Positions 49,536 through 58,621 of a DNA stretch of 64,000 bases are shown here, piece by piece (position 1 is the first letter of the stretch; each line of letters starts with the position of its first letter). The notes under the pieces were generated by a model. That model was not told the origin of the DNA, did not search any database, and saw nothing but the letters and a program-made list of their open reading frames with translations. The translations under genes were made by a program, and so were the position numbers. This DNA is from Larkinella knui (GTDB lineage: Bacteria > Bacteroidota > Bacteroidia > Cytophagales > Spirosomataceae). The stretch lies in the NCBI RefSeq assembly GCF_003858645.1, contig NZ_RQJP01000007.1, positions 310,001 to 374,000 on the forward strand. The letters run 5' to 3'.

Positions 49536-50207
49536 ATGAAAAACAAGTTTTTTATTCTCGTTCTGCTGATCAGCTTTGGGTTTTTGACGTCGGTTCAGGC
49601 TCAGAAAAACGTCAGGCTACAGGGCAATGTCAGCGGACTCGGTACGGTTATGGTTTATCTCAAGAAAACCGACAATGCCAACAGCCGCCCCGTGATCGTC
49701 GATTCGACCCGGGCAGTCGATGGCAAGTTTACATTCAGTCGCAGCATTCCCGAAATTGATTTCTACAACGTGGTGGCCGCCGGTTTGCCGGGGCAGGTGC
49801 AATTCATCTGGGACGGCGATTTGACGCTCGAAGGGACCCGCGACGCCTTCCGCGAGTCGGAAATAAAAGGATCGCCGTTGACGGATAGCTGGCTGAAATT
49901 TCAAAATGAAGTAGACCGCCCGTACCGCAATGTGCTGATGGATTTGTACAACGACCGCCAGCGTTCGACCGGCGATACGGCGATTGCCAACCGCGTTGCG
50001 CGGGAAGAAAAGCGGTTGAAGGCAGAGCAGAACCAGAAAGTGGCCGCGCACATCAAGGCCAATCCTGATTCGCAACTGAGCCTGTATCTGCTAAACTGGT
50101 ACTGGAATCAGTTTCCGAAAACCGAGGCCCGGGCCATGTACGACAAACTCAGTAGTTCGTTTAAAAGCCATACACTGGCAAAACGGTTGCAGAATCAGCT
50201 GAAATAA
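49536..50207 (+). CDS. Secreted DUF4369-type protein lacking a thioredoxin domain
   Basis: A 223-residue protein: signal peptide KNKFFILVLLISFGFLTSVQ, then a beta-domain RLQGNVSGLGTVMVYLKKTD...VDSTRAVDGKFTFSRSIPEI typical of DUF4369, the N-terminal part of many Bacteroidota TlpA-like oxidoreductases, followed by a helical region with EEKRLKAEQNQKVAAHIKAN and SQLSLYLLNWYWNQFPKTEA. The C-terminal thioredoxin domain that usually follows is absent: there is no CxxC. It is a shortened relative whose role is unknown. A strong terminator follows. Confidence 0.72.
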   Translation: MKNKFFILVLLISFGFLTSVQAQKNVRLQGNVSGLGTVMVYLKKTDNANSRPVIVDSTRAVDGKFTFSRSIPEIDFYNVVAAGLPGQVQFIWDGDLTLEGTRDAFRESEIKGSPLTDSWLKFQNEVDRPYRNVLMDLYNDRQRSTGDTAIANRVAREEKRLKAEQNQKVAAHIKANPDSQLSLYLLNWYWNQFPKTEARAMYDKLSSSFKSHTLAKRLQNQLK

Positions 50208-50221
50208 ATCGTTTTTCGTTG

Positions 50222-50260
50222 ACTTCCTATTCTTGAAACCTGCCTGCAAGAATAGGAAGT
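50222..50260 (+). terminator. Hairpin after the DUF4369 gene
   Basis: Perfect 14-base arms ACTTCCTATTCTTG (50222-50235) and CAAGAATAGGAAGT (50247-50260), 15 bases past the stop codon. There is no strong T-run after it, so it may be either a terminator or a small intergenic repeat. Confidence 0.6.
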
Positions 50261-50380
50261 TACGGCATTGTGTAACTTCTGTAGAGCAGTTGATTCTTCA
50301 AGAAAGAAAACCACAGAATCCTTCTATTAAAGTAACCAATTGCTGGTGTTACATTCGTCAATAGAATTGATTGCAAACAC

Positions 50381-51640
50381 GTGGATAGCGCTAAAAAATT
50401 ACGGCTTCATTATAAAACGTACGCGGACCTCTACAACAATCTCTTCATTGTTAACGCATTTGCCATACTAGTTTATACGATATGGTATCCGATAGGGCAT
50501 GGTCAAATGGGCTATACCATTGGTGAAACTCTGATGAATTACCGGTACGGTTTTTACAGAAGAGCGCTAGTCGGCAATTTTTTTATAGCCATCTCAAATA
50601 AGGAGGTGCTGTTGATCGCCATAACATTAGTATATAGTATATGCTTACTAATGCCTTTACTGATAGTAAAAAATGCACTGCGCCTAAAGGATCCATGGTG
50701 GGTTTTATTCGGTATGGCAGTCGTTTTTTATTCGCCTTTTGGCCTGGCTTTTTACGTAAAAGATCCACCTGCTATTCGTAAAGAACTGTTTTTTTTCTTT
50801 CCTTTTTATTGGCTGTCTTTATATGGCTCTAAAAAGGCTACGGTTACTAATGTTTTAATAGTTATTTTTATAGTACTTTCTTCCTTTATTCATGAAAGCT
50901 TCTTCTTTCTGTTTCTTCCCTTCCTGCTAGCTTACCTGTTTTTAAATGAATGGATAAATAAAAAATGGCTGTTAATCCATGCAGGAGTAGGGATAGTCGC
51001 AACTTTTCTGTTGTCGTTGACACAAGGCAACTCTGAGCGTATTGCAGAAAATTTTATGCAACAGTATGTTAACCTTGGGTTTGGAAGAGAGCAATTTACA
51101 GCGTTTGACTACTTTCAGAAGTTACCTTCTTCTGAAAATATAGCGTCTGCATTTCACCATTTTACAACCGTTGGCCCTGCCGTTCATCTCGCATTCTATG
51201 TGGCTCACTTCTATTTTCTGTATGTCCTGTTTAGGTGTTTTAATATAGCGGTTTTATTTAAAAATTTAAATGCCTTACTCGTGTCACTTGGTCTGATCGC
51301 GCTAATGGCATTTGTATTATGTTTCATAGCAATGGACTACGGAAGGTGGTTTTCAATGGCCTATAGTACGTCTCTGATCTTATGTATTACCCAAGTAAAA
51401 AGTATCGAGTTTGGGATAGATCACAAGTCGATTGCGCTTCGTAGGGTGGTTTGTATACTAATGATCGGCGCGATTTTATTGATACGAATTCCGCATTTTA
51501 CGGCTGTTCGGTTTAATTCAAGTGAATGGATTTTAGTTTTTAGATTGTTTATCAAAGATGGTTTTATAATGGCGGTAATTGTCGTAGGATTGGGGGCGCT
51601 ACTAGAATATTTGAAAGTCAAACCGAAGGCTATTGGATAA
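50381..51640 (+). CDS. AT-rich polytopic membrane protein, possibly glycosylation-related
   Basis: A 419-residue protein with about ten hydrophobic segments. The first loop has MGYTIGETLMNYRYGFYRRA followed by LVGN, and a late segment reads FIAMDYGRWFSMAYS; both motif types occur in GT-C/O-antigen-polymerase-like membrane proteins, but I cannot assign a family. The start codon is GTG 50381. Base composition is clearly richer in A+T than the flanking genes, with different codon use (AUA, UUA common), so recent transfer is plausible. The neighbouring genes are not glycan genes. Confidence 0.7.
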   Translation: MDSAKKLRLHYKTYADLYNNLFIVNAFAILVYTIWYPIGHGQMGYTIGETLMNYRYGFYRRALVGNFFIAISNKEVLLIAITLVYSICLLMPLLIVKNALRLKDPWWVLFGMAVVFYSPFGLAFYVKDPPAIRKELFFFFPFYWLSLYGSKKATVTNVLIVIFIVLSSFIHESFFFLFLPFLLAYLFLNEWINKKWLLIHAGVGIVATFLLSLTQGNSERIAENFMQQYVNLGFGREQFTAFDYFQKLPSSENIASAFHHFTTVGPAVHLAFYVAHFYFLYVLFRCFNIAVLFKNLNALLVSLGLIALMAFVLCFIAMDYGRWFSMAYSTSLILCITQVKSIEFGIDHKSIALRRVVCILMIGAILLIRIPHFTAVRFNSSEWILVFRLFIKDGFIMAVIVVGLGALLEYLKVKPKAIG

Positions 51641-51803
51641 TTTACTAGTTGATTGTGGTTCCGGCTGTATTTTATTCCACTCCCGTAAACCGAAGGTTTC
51701 TGCCGCTGTTACATAGCAAAAATAGACTTGTCCGATTTCTGCATCGGTTCGCAAGTACCCTTTTAAACTCCCAAAATTTATACACCAAAAATGGGCTTCG
51801 TTT

Positions 51804-52736
51804 TCACGCCAACGGAATTCCGGCTTCGGTCGCTTTGCGGATAACAAATTGCCGGGCTTCGTCGTATTCTTCCGGTGTGCGCAGGTGTTCGAGCATAAAC
51901 GGCACGTCACGCGGTAAGGCCGTGACATTCTGGAGATACGTTCCGTAATCAAGGGCCCCGCGCCCGGGCCGGGTTTCGGCAAAATGGACATCTTTGCCGT
52001 ACACATCTTTGGCGTGAACGGCGATGATCCAGCGGCCCAGTTTGCGGAAAGTCTCCCTGATCAATGCCGCATTGTTGTAAAACCGCTCGGGTGTGTTGAT
52101 GATGTTGGCCATATCGATGTGTGCCCCAAAAGCCGGGCGATCGATGGCTTTGATGAATTTCAGGTACGAATCCGGCCCGTCGGGCAAGCTCCAGCCCATC
52201 ATTTCCAGGGCAAATTTGGCGGTTTTGGGCTTCACGGCGTCGATGACCTGGCGGCAGTTTTCCACCGTCGCGTCGAAATATTCCCTGGTCAAATTTCGCG
52301 CATCCGGGCCATCCCACTGGGTAGGATTGTAGGAACCGGCAATGTTGACGCAGGTCAGCGCCCCGATTTCGTCGGCCAGTGCCAGCCGTTCGGTCACGTA
52401 CGCCAGGTTTTTGCTTCGTTTTTCAGCATCCTGATCCAGCATATTGACCCAGGCACCTACTTCGGCAATGAGGACGTTTTGTTCCGCAAAAGCCTTTCGA
52501 ATGGCGGCAATTCTGGTCGTTTCCGTCAATTTGACCGCCGGAACGTAGGCCGAGCTGTAGTTCAACCGCCGGTGTTCCCGCGCCAGTTCCCCCGGATCGT
52601 CACTTTTCAGGAAAATGGGGCCACCCAGCCGCAGCGGTTTTGGGGCGGTTTTGAAAACCGGAATTTTTGGGACCATCAGGCTGCCGGCCAGCAGGGTGGA
52701 GGATTGAAGAAATTGGCGACGGGAGAGGGGGTTCAT
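51804..52736 (-). CDS. Tat-exported sugar phosphate isomerase/epimerase family protein
   Basis: A 310-residue xylose-isomerase-like TIM barrel. NPLSRRQFLQSSTLLAGSLM is a twin-arginine signal. The barrel has LTCVNIAGSYNPTQWDGPDA, FALEMMGWSLPDGPDSYLKF (metal-ligand Glu), FGAHIDMANIINTPERFYNN and IIAVHAKDVYGKDVHFAETR, then a final GRGALDYGTYLQNVTALP and PFMLEHLRTPEEYDEARQFV. It is a distant relative of the protein at 27435, with different loops. The substrate is unknown; it is probably a periplasmic sugar-converting enzyme. Confidence 0.83.
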   Translation of the reverse strand: MNPLSRRQFLQSSTLLAGSLMVPKIPVFKTAPKPLRLGGPIFLKSDDPGELAREHRRLNYSSAYVPAVKLTETTRIAAIRKAFAEQNVLIAEVGAWVNMLDQDAEKRSKNLAYVTERLALADEIGALTCVNIAGSYNPTQWDGPDARNLTREYFDATVENCRQVIDAVKPKTAKFALEMMGWSLPDGPDSYLKFIKAIDRPAFGAHIDMANIINTPERFYNNAALIRETFRKLGRWIIAVHAKDVYGKDVHFAETRPGRGALDYGTYLQNVTALPRDVPFMLEHLRTPEEYDEARQFVIRKATEAGIPLA

Positions 52737-52810
52737 AGAAATTTCGGGTTAGTCTGTGCTGATCCAGATTCGCAATCGCCGGGCAACCCCGCTTGATCCT
52801 CTCTGTCGCC

Positions 52811-52878
52811 GATTTGTAATCCGCAGTCAGAAAGGCAAGATTGTAAAACCATTGTAATTATACTGCAGATTGCAAATC
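52811..52878. repeat. Imperfect inverted repeat after recG
   Basis: GATTTGTAATCCGCAGT (52811-52827) pairs with ACTGCAGATTGCAAATC (52862-52878), 15 of 17 positions, with a 34-base AT-rich loop. It lies between the recG stop codon (52894) and the upstream region of the TIM-barrel gene; it could terminate recG or belong to another intergenic repeat family. Confidence 0.5.
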
Positions 52879-52893
52879 TCGACCAGCGAAACG

Positions 52894-54996
52894 CTAGCTT
52901 ATCCGGCTCCAGTTCGTCTCGTCTTCCCGCTGCACTTCCACCTGATTCCGGATCGGCGCGTGTTGGGGTAAAACCAAATCGGGATCTTCCGCCAGAATCT
53001 GCTGCGCCGATTCCCGGGCCGCCATCAGAATGGCACCGTCTTTGGCGAGATCGGCCAGAATGAGGTCGGCAATACCGCTTTGCTGCGTGCCGGAGAGGTC
53101 GCCGGGGCCGCGGAGCTGGAGGTCTACGTCCGCAATTTCAAACCCGTTGTTGGTTTTCACCAGCGTCTCGATGCGGGTGCGGGTTTCCTTCGAGAGCTTA
53201 TAATCCGTCATCAGAATGCAGTATGACTGCTCGGCGCCCCGCCCGACGCGCCCCCGCAACTGGTGCAACTGCGCCAGGCCAAACCGCTCGGCACTTTCGA
53301 CCACCATCACGCTGGCATTCGGCACATTGACACCGACCTCGATCACGGTTGTGGCTACCATAATTTTAGTCTCGCCCTTCACAAACCGCTCCATTTCAAA
53401 GTCCTTGTCATAGCCGGTCATCCGACCGTGCAGAACGCCGATGGGGTGATTGGGAAAGGCTCGCGTGATGCTTTCGTGACCGTCCATCAAATCCTTGAAA
53501 TCCAGCTTTTCCGATTCTTCGATTAGCGGATAGACCACATACACCTGTCGTCCCTGTTCGATCTGCTGCCGCATGAACCCGAATACTTCCAGCCGGTGGG
53601 TGTCGTAACGGTGGACGGTTTTGATCGGTTTGCGACCCGCCGGGAGTTCGTCGATGACCGACAGATCCAGGTTGCCGTAGAGCGTCATCGCCAGCGTCCG
53701 CGGAATGGGCGTCGCCGTCATCACCATCATGTGCGGGTAGATATCCTGATTCTTGTTCCAGAGCCGGGCGCGCTGGGCCACGCCAAACCGGTGCTGCTCA
53801 TCGATGATACACAGACCGAGGTTTTTGAACTGCACCACATCTTCCAGCAGGGCGTGGGTCCCCACAATGATGTGCATCAGGCCACTCTGCAATTGCTCAT
53901 GAATAATCCGGCGGCCTTTGGTGCGGGTCGAACCCGTCAGCCGTCCGATGGTCAGGCCGAGTTGATCGGCAAAAACTTTCAGTCCGTAGTAATGCTGATC
54001 GGCCAGAATTTCGGTTGGGGCCATGATGCAGGCCTGGGCACCGTTGTCGATGGCCATCAGCATCGTGATGAAAGCCACGATAGTTTTTCCGCTGCCCACA
54101 TCGCCCTGCAACAGCCGGTTCATTTGTTTGCCACTGACCAGATCGCCGTGAATTTCGCGCAAAACCCGCTTCTGGGCTTCGGTAAGCTGAAACGGCATGA
54201 ATTCCTTGTAAAACCGGTTCAGCAGTTTCATGTTTCGAAAAACCTGTCCGGGGTATTCCGTCTTGTGAATGAGTTTGTTCTTGATCAGTCGTAACTGATT
54301 GTAAAACAGCTCTTCAAACTTCAGTCGGCGTTCGGCCTGTTTCAGCCAGGCCTGGCTTTTGGGCAAATGGATGTTCTCAATGGCGTCGGCTTTCGAGATC
54401 ATCCGGTATTGTTCCAGCAGCGAATTCGGCAGCGTTTCGTGAATGTGCGGATACGCCACTTCGAGCAGCTGCTGCATCATGCGGGCGATCAGTTTGCTGT
54501 CGACCCGCATCCGACGGAGTTTTTCGGTCAGATTATAAATCGGATGAAACGTGCTGCCCTGCTCGTTTTCGGCGGTTAAGGGGTCCAGTTCCGGATGGGT
54601 GATGCTGTATTTGCTACCAAAAGCGATGGGTTTGCCGTAAGCAATGTACTCGGCACCGGGGCGGAGAAATTTCTCGAAATGCGTAATGCCCTGAAACCAG
54701 ACCAGGTCCATCGAGCCGGTATGATCGGTAAACTCGGCTACCAGCCGTTTCTTGGGGCCTTCGCCCACCACGGCCCAATCGCGGATCCGACCGATGACCT
54801 GAGCCGACGGAAGCGCTTCGGAGAGTTCGGCAATGGTAACAAATCGGGTGCGGTCTTCGTGCCGGAACGGGTAATACTGAATCAGATCCCGGTACGTAAA
54901 AATGTTTAATTCGGTATTGAGTAACGACGCCCGCTGAGGGCCTACACCCTTTAAAAAGTCAATTTTTGTATCGAAAAACGTTACGCGCTCAGTCAT
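52894..54996 (-). CDS. recG: ATP-dependent DNA helicase RecG
   Basis: A 700-residue branch-migration helicase that remodels stalled forks. The N-terminal wedge/OB region has FLKGVGPQRASLLNTELNIF, TYRDLIQYYPFRHEDRTRF and VIGRIRDWAVVGEGPKKRLV. The helicase core has Walker A LLQGDVGSGKTIVAFITMLM, motif II IIDEQHRFGVAQR, motif III MTATPIPRTLAMTLYG, VATTVIEVGVNVPNASVMVV and LHQLRGRVGRGAEQSYCILM. The end shows FEIADVDLQLRGPGDLSGTQ, the RecG TRG-type region. ATG 54996 starts at MTERVTFF; the longer start (55017) adds seven residues. Confidence 0.95.
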   Translation of the reverse strand: MTERVTFFDTKIDFLKGVGPQRASLLNTELNIFTYRDLIQYYPFRHEDRTRFVTIAELSEALPSAQVIGRIRDWAVVGEGPKKRLVAEFTDHTGSMDLVWFQGITHFEKFLRPGAEYIAYGKPIAFGSKYSITHPELDPLTAENEQGSTFHPIYNLTEKLRRMRVDSKLIARMMQQLLEVAYPHIHETLPNSLLEQYRMISKADAIENIHLPKSQAWLKQAERRLKFEELFYNQLRLIKNKLIHKTEYPGQVFRNMKLLNRFYKEFMPFQLTEAQKRVLREIHGDLVSGKQMNRLLQGDVGSGKTIVAFITMLMAIDNGAQACIMAPTEILADQHYYGLKVFADQLGLTIGRLTGSTRTKGRRIIHEQLQSGLMHIIVGTHALLEDVVQFKNLGLCIIDEQHRFGVAQRARLWNKNQDIYPHMMVMTATPIPRTLAMTLYGNLDLSVIDELPAGRKPIKTVHRYDTHRLEVFGFMRQQIEQGRQVYVVYPLIEESEKLDFKDLMDGHESITRAFPNHPIGVLHGRMTGYDKDFEMERFVKGETKIMVATTVIEVGVNVPNASVMVVESAERFGLAQLHQLRGRVGRGAEQSYCILMTDYKLSKETRTRIETLVKTNNGFEIADVDLQLRGPGDLSGTQQSGIADLILADLAKDGAILMAARESAQQILAEDPDLVLPQHAPIRNQVEVQREDETNWSRIS

Positions 54997-55168
54997 ACCC
55001 TCAGTTTGTGAAACCACCCCGCCCGAGCGGAATAGTTCCGGAGTCAGCCTTGTGGTTAACCAAAACTACAAATTTTTGTAAAAGATACTGTTTTTCGGAT
55101 GAGTTGATACAGATCGGGGCTTTAAATCAAGGTCATTGTTCTAAAAACAAAAATTTATAGAACGATTC

Positions 55169-55199
55169 TTTTAACTTGGTTGATAATGGCTTACTTTTT
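55169..55199 (+). promoter_or_regulatory. Weak promoter candidate for the CHU_C protein
   Basis: TTTT (55169-55172), 19 bases, then TACTTTTT (55192-55199), two differences from TTTG-N19-TAnnTTTG, 30 bases before ATG 55230. Confidence 0.35.
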
Positions 55200-55229
55200 G
55201 TAAGAATATACCGGGATAGCATGTAGTCT

Positions 55230-57629
55230 ATGGCTCAACGGAATACCTTTCTCTTTGTTTTGATGTTAATCGGTGTAATTCACTGGGCATCAGCTTCACA
55301 CATTGTCGGCGGAAACATACGGCTTACAGTAAAGGGCACTCCTGACCTTTATACGTTGTCACTGGATTTGTTCATCGACGAGCAAAACAGCCGTGCGGGC
55401 GATATCAAACCAACCGTCAAACTAGCCGTTTTCCGCCGGAAAGATAACCTGAAAATGGGTGAATTTGAATTGCCCCTGCTCCGTCAGGACCCGCTGGCCG
55501 TTTCCAATCAGGCGTGTGCTCAACTCCGGCCGCTGAAACTCCGCATGGTCGTTTACAGCCAGGACATTGAACTGGATCCGGAGCGTTTCGACGATCCGGG
55601 AGGCTACTACGTCGTCCACGGCGTTTGTTGCCGCAGTGGTGCCATCGATAACATCAGCCAGGCCGACGAGTCGGGCATGGTTTTTCACCTGGAGTTTCCA
55701 TCGCCCAAATCGCTGATCAATTCGTCACCGGCTTTTTCGGTTCCGACGGGTGAGTATGCCTGTAAGGGGCAGCCATTTACGTTCAGCTTCAAGGCCACGG
55801 ACGCCGACGGTGATCAACTAACTTATGCCATTGTAACACCGTATAAAGGTTTTACCAGTCAGGGTATTGCCTTTGACAACCAGCCCAGTTCCGCTTATCC
55901 AATGGTATCCTGGAAGCCGGGTTTCAGCGCAACCAATTCGGTTCCGGGCAGTCCCGCTCTGAAAGTGGATGGCGAAACCGGGCAGTTGACCGTCACGGCC
56001 AGTCAGGTGGGTTTGTTCGTGTTTGCGGTTATATGCGAAGAGTTTCGGAATGGGAAATGGATTGGTTCCGTCCGGCGCGATTTTCAACTGGCCGTTGTCG
56101 ATTGCCCGACCAATACGCCACCCGCACCAACGATTGCGATTGAAAAAGCACCCGAAAATGCCCGGATTGGCAAAGCCGCCAACGGCACCATCACGAGTGT
56201 ATCGGTTTGTCAGGGTCAGGGTGTAACGCTCAAAACGGAAGCTTCGCCAGCGTGGTCGTTTCAATGGCAACGCGACGGGCAGAATCTGCCTGGTGATACA
56301 ACGGCCACGCTGGTCATTAAAGAATCGGGAAATTATACCGTCATCAAGCAGTTCAGGAATACCTGCGGCAAACCCAGCCCGGCCCAGACCAGCGTTAAAG
56401 TCGATATGTCCGAGGCCGAGAAATTGAAATTGTCGGCCAGTGGGCCCACCACGTTTTGCGAAGGAAAATCCATTATTCTGAAAGCACCCGAAGGCAATTA
56501 CGCGTATGCCTGGTTCAAGGACGATCGTCCGTTTCCGGGGGCTAAAGAGCCTGACTACCAGCCCCATGAAACCGGTGAGTACAAAGTTCAGATCACCAGT
56601 ATCACCACCGGCTGTGTGGTTACTGACAGCGTGCTGGTGCGCGTCAAGCCCAAACCGCAGGCTTCCATTGTTCCTCCCGCACTGACGACGGCCTGTTCCG
56701 GCGACACCATCCGCCTGAACGCCATCACGCGACCGACGTATACGTACCAGTGGCTCAATACAGGAACCGTACTCGATCAGCAACGCGATGCCGTGCTGGC
56801 CGTGACCCAAACCGGTCATTATGTGTTGACCGTTACCGATACCAACCAGTGTCAGGCGACCTCCGAAGAAGTGCTTCTGCAATTCAAAACCGCCCCCACG
56901 GTCACCATGGCTCCTTTATCAGCCATTTGTGAAAACGCCACCGCGCGGCTGGCGTTGAGCGCCGAACCTGGTGGTGGAACGTTTGCCGGTTTGGGCCGGG
57001 CGGCCCGTGCCGTAACGGCTTTGGAATTTGATCCCTCAAAAACCGGTCCGGGCCAGTATGTTATTACGTATACGCTGACGATGCCGGGTAATACCTGTCC
57101 GGGCCGAACGCAGCAGCTGGTTGTTGTGCTGCAGGCGCCCGCCATTACGGTTGCCGATGCAACGGTTCGGCGGGGGAGTGAGGTGCAGTTGAACAAAAAT
57201 AGTATCGATACGTTGAGTTATTACTGGACACCTTCTGTCGGGTTGAGCAGCCCGGTTGCCGCCAGACCCTTTGCCAGTCCGGATACAACGACGACGTATC
57301 GCGTGCGGGCTACGACGCCACAGGGTTGTCAAAATACCGCCAGACTGACGGTAACGGTGATGACGCCCCTTTTTATCCCGGACGCTTTTACGCCCAACAA
57401 CGACGGGATAAACGACAACTGGGTTATCCGGGGTATTAGCGATTACCCCGACTGCCGGGTTGAGGTGTATAACCGCTGGGGCAATCCGGTGTTTGTTTCC
57501 CAAGGCTATCAGCAGCCGTGGGACGGCCGGAGTGAAGGGCAGGATTTGCCCCCGGCCGTTTATCAGTATGTGATCAAACCTGGCGGTTCGCAGCCGCATC
57601 GAAGCGGCAGTTTGCTGATTACCCGGTAA
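55230..57629 (+). CDS. Large secreted protein with CHU_C gliding-motility-associated C-terminal domain
   Basis: A 799-residue exported protein. The signal peptide (FLFVLMLIGVIHWASASHIV) runs into a mature start HIVGGNIRLTVKGTPDLYTL common in Cytophagales adhesin-like proteins. Two Ig/PKD-like repeats follow: one around ATDADGDQLTYAIVTPYKGF, and tandem ones with VCQGQGVTLKTEASPAWSFQ, FCEGKSIILKAPEGNYAYAW and ACSGDTIRLNAITRPTYTYQ, all with paired cysteines. The last 90 residues are the CHU_C domain (LFIPDAFTPNNDGINDNWVI, CRVEVYNRWGNPVFVSQGYQ, PWDGRSEGQDLPPAVYQYVI), which directs type IX export and surface attachment. Confidence 0.85.
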   Translation: MAQRNTFLFVLMLIGVIHWASASHIVGGNIRLTVKGTPDLYTLSLDLFIDEQNSRAGDIKPTVKLAVFRRKDNLKMGEFELPLLRQDPLAVSNQACAQLRPLKLRMVVYSQDIELDPERFDDPGGYYVVHGVCCRSGAIDNISQADESGMVFHLEFPSPKSLINSSPAFSVPTGEYACKGQPFTFSFKATDADGDQLTYAIVTPYKGFTSQGIAFDNQPSSAYPMVSWKPGFSATNSVPGSPALKVDGETGQLTVTASQVGLFVFAVICEEFRNGKWIGSVRRDFQLAVVDCPTNTPPAPTIAIEKAPENARIGKAANGTITSVSVCQGQGVTLKTEASPAWSFQWQRDGQNLPGDTTATLVIKESGNYTVIKQFRNTCGKPSPAQTSVKVDMSEAEKLKLSASGPTTFCEGKSIILKAPEGNYAYAWFKDDRPFPGAKEPDYQPHETGEYKVQITSITTGCVVTDSVLVRVKPKPQASIVPPALTTACSGDTIRLNAITRPTYTYQWLNTGTVLDQQRDAVLAVTQTGHYVLTVTDTNQCQATSEEVLLQFKTAPTVTMAPLSAICENATARLALSAEPGGGTFAGLGRAARAVTALEFDPSKTGPGQYVITYTLTMPGNTCPGRTQQLVVVLQAPAITVADATVRRGSEVQLNKNSIDTLSYYWTPSVGLSSPVAARPFASPDTTTTYRVRATTPQGCQNTARLTVTVMTPLFIPDAFTPNNDGINDNWVIRGISDYPDCRVEVYNRWGNPVFVSQGYQQPWDGRSEGQDLPPAVYQYVIKPGGSQPHRSGSLLITR

Positions 57630-58144
57630 AAAATGGGTCGTTGTAACATCATTTAAAATCCATTTACACCGCTCCATGCTCACCCGTCGCTTCTACCATT
57701 CCTCTGCTGATTTCAACCTGGAATAACCGGAAGCCAACGGGGCTACTCCGGGCAAAACGGGCGGACGCCCGAGGCCAATCCCAAGATGTAGTTCGTTTCT
57801 GGCGGTTGAATTGATGCATCAGGGCAAGTCTCCGCGCTGGAATCCTGTGAGAAAACAATACCGGCGTCTGATTAAATGGGGCGCATCAGTTCGGTATTCG
57901 GTGGTCAATTGGGAAGACAAATAGAGTTCATTCAGCGTTCAGAATGGGTTTGATTACACGTTGTCGTCGGGCGAAAAACCACCTTTGTCGAATCCCGTTT
58001 TTACAATAAATAAGCTGTTGCCTACCGTTCCTGAAACAAACTGTTTAATTTTACTTCAACATTTTTATTTTTTGATTGAATGGGCTTGACCATTAACTAC
58101 GATTAGCGATTTTTGACCCTTCTTGTGAACAAACATTGGATCGC
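57630..58144. other. 515-base intergenic region before the response regulator
   Basis: No credible gene: a 64-codon minus-strand frame (57664-57858) has no recognisable motif and no promoter. I also see no inverted repeat of the families found elsewhere. The last 100 bases are AT-rich with runs of T (TTATTTTTTGATTG around 58066-58079) and probably hold the response-regulator promoter. Confidence 0.4.
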
Positions 58145-58621
58145 ATGGAAACACAGTTTACTAATTCGGAAAGTAGACCCACCGTTCTGTTAGTCGATGA
58201 TGATGAAGAAGACCGTATGCTGATGCGTATGGCGCTTGAATCGATGGAAATGTCGGTTCCGGTTCAGGAATTTGAAAGCGGGGAAAAGTTACTGAGCTTT
58301 CTCCACCAGGAAACCAACGGATCATCGACGGCTGCGCTGAATTCATGGATCGTGATTCTGGATAAATACATGCCGGGCATGAGCGGATTCGACACGCTCC
58401 AGCAGATTAAAGAAAACCCTTTGTGGCAACGCATTCCCATTGTTCTCTTTGTCAATACGCAGAATCAGGGCGAAATGGAGTTATGCGTCGACCTTGGCGC
58501 AACGGTTTGTATTAGTAAACCGCTTTATTTTGAAGAGATTAAAGAATTAATGCGCCAGGTTTATCAGCACTGGCTTGCGCAGACGTCTGCTACATCAGCC
58601 CAAAATTTACCCATCCAGTAG
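58145..58621 (+). CDS. Stand-alone response regulator receiver protein (atypical)
   Basis: A 158-residue receiver. It has the acidic triad VLLVDDDEED (18-23), phospho-acceptor Asp73 in VILDKYMPGMSGFD and Lys125 in CISKPLYFEE. At the Thr/Ser position after strand 4 it has Val103 (PIVLFVNTQN), so phosphorylation switching may differ from canonical regulators. ATG 58145 is preferred to the in-frame TTG 58136. The gene is orphan and its last 15 bases overlap the end of the convergent OmpA gene. Confidence 0.88.
   Translation: METQFTNSESRPTVLLVDDDEEDRMLMRMALESMEMSVPVQEFESGEKLLSFLHQETNGSSTAALNSWIVILDKYMPGMSGFDTLQQIKENPLWQRIPIVLFVNTQNQGEMELCVDLGATVCISKPLYFEEIKELMRQVYQHWLAQTSATSAQNLPIQ

Noticed and set aside
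57664-57858. 64-codon minus-strand frame in the gap before the response regulator
   Set aside because: No known motif, no promoter or partner; arginine-rich composition typical of a chance frame in G+C-rich DNA.
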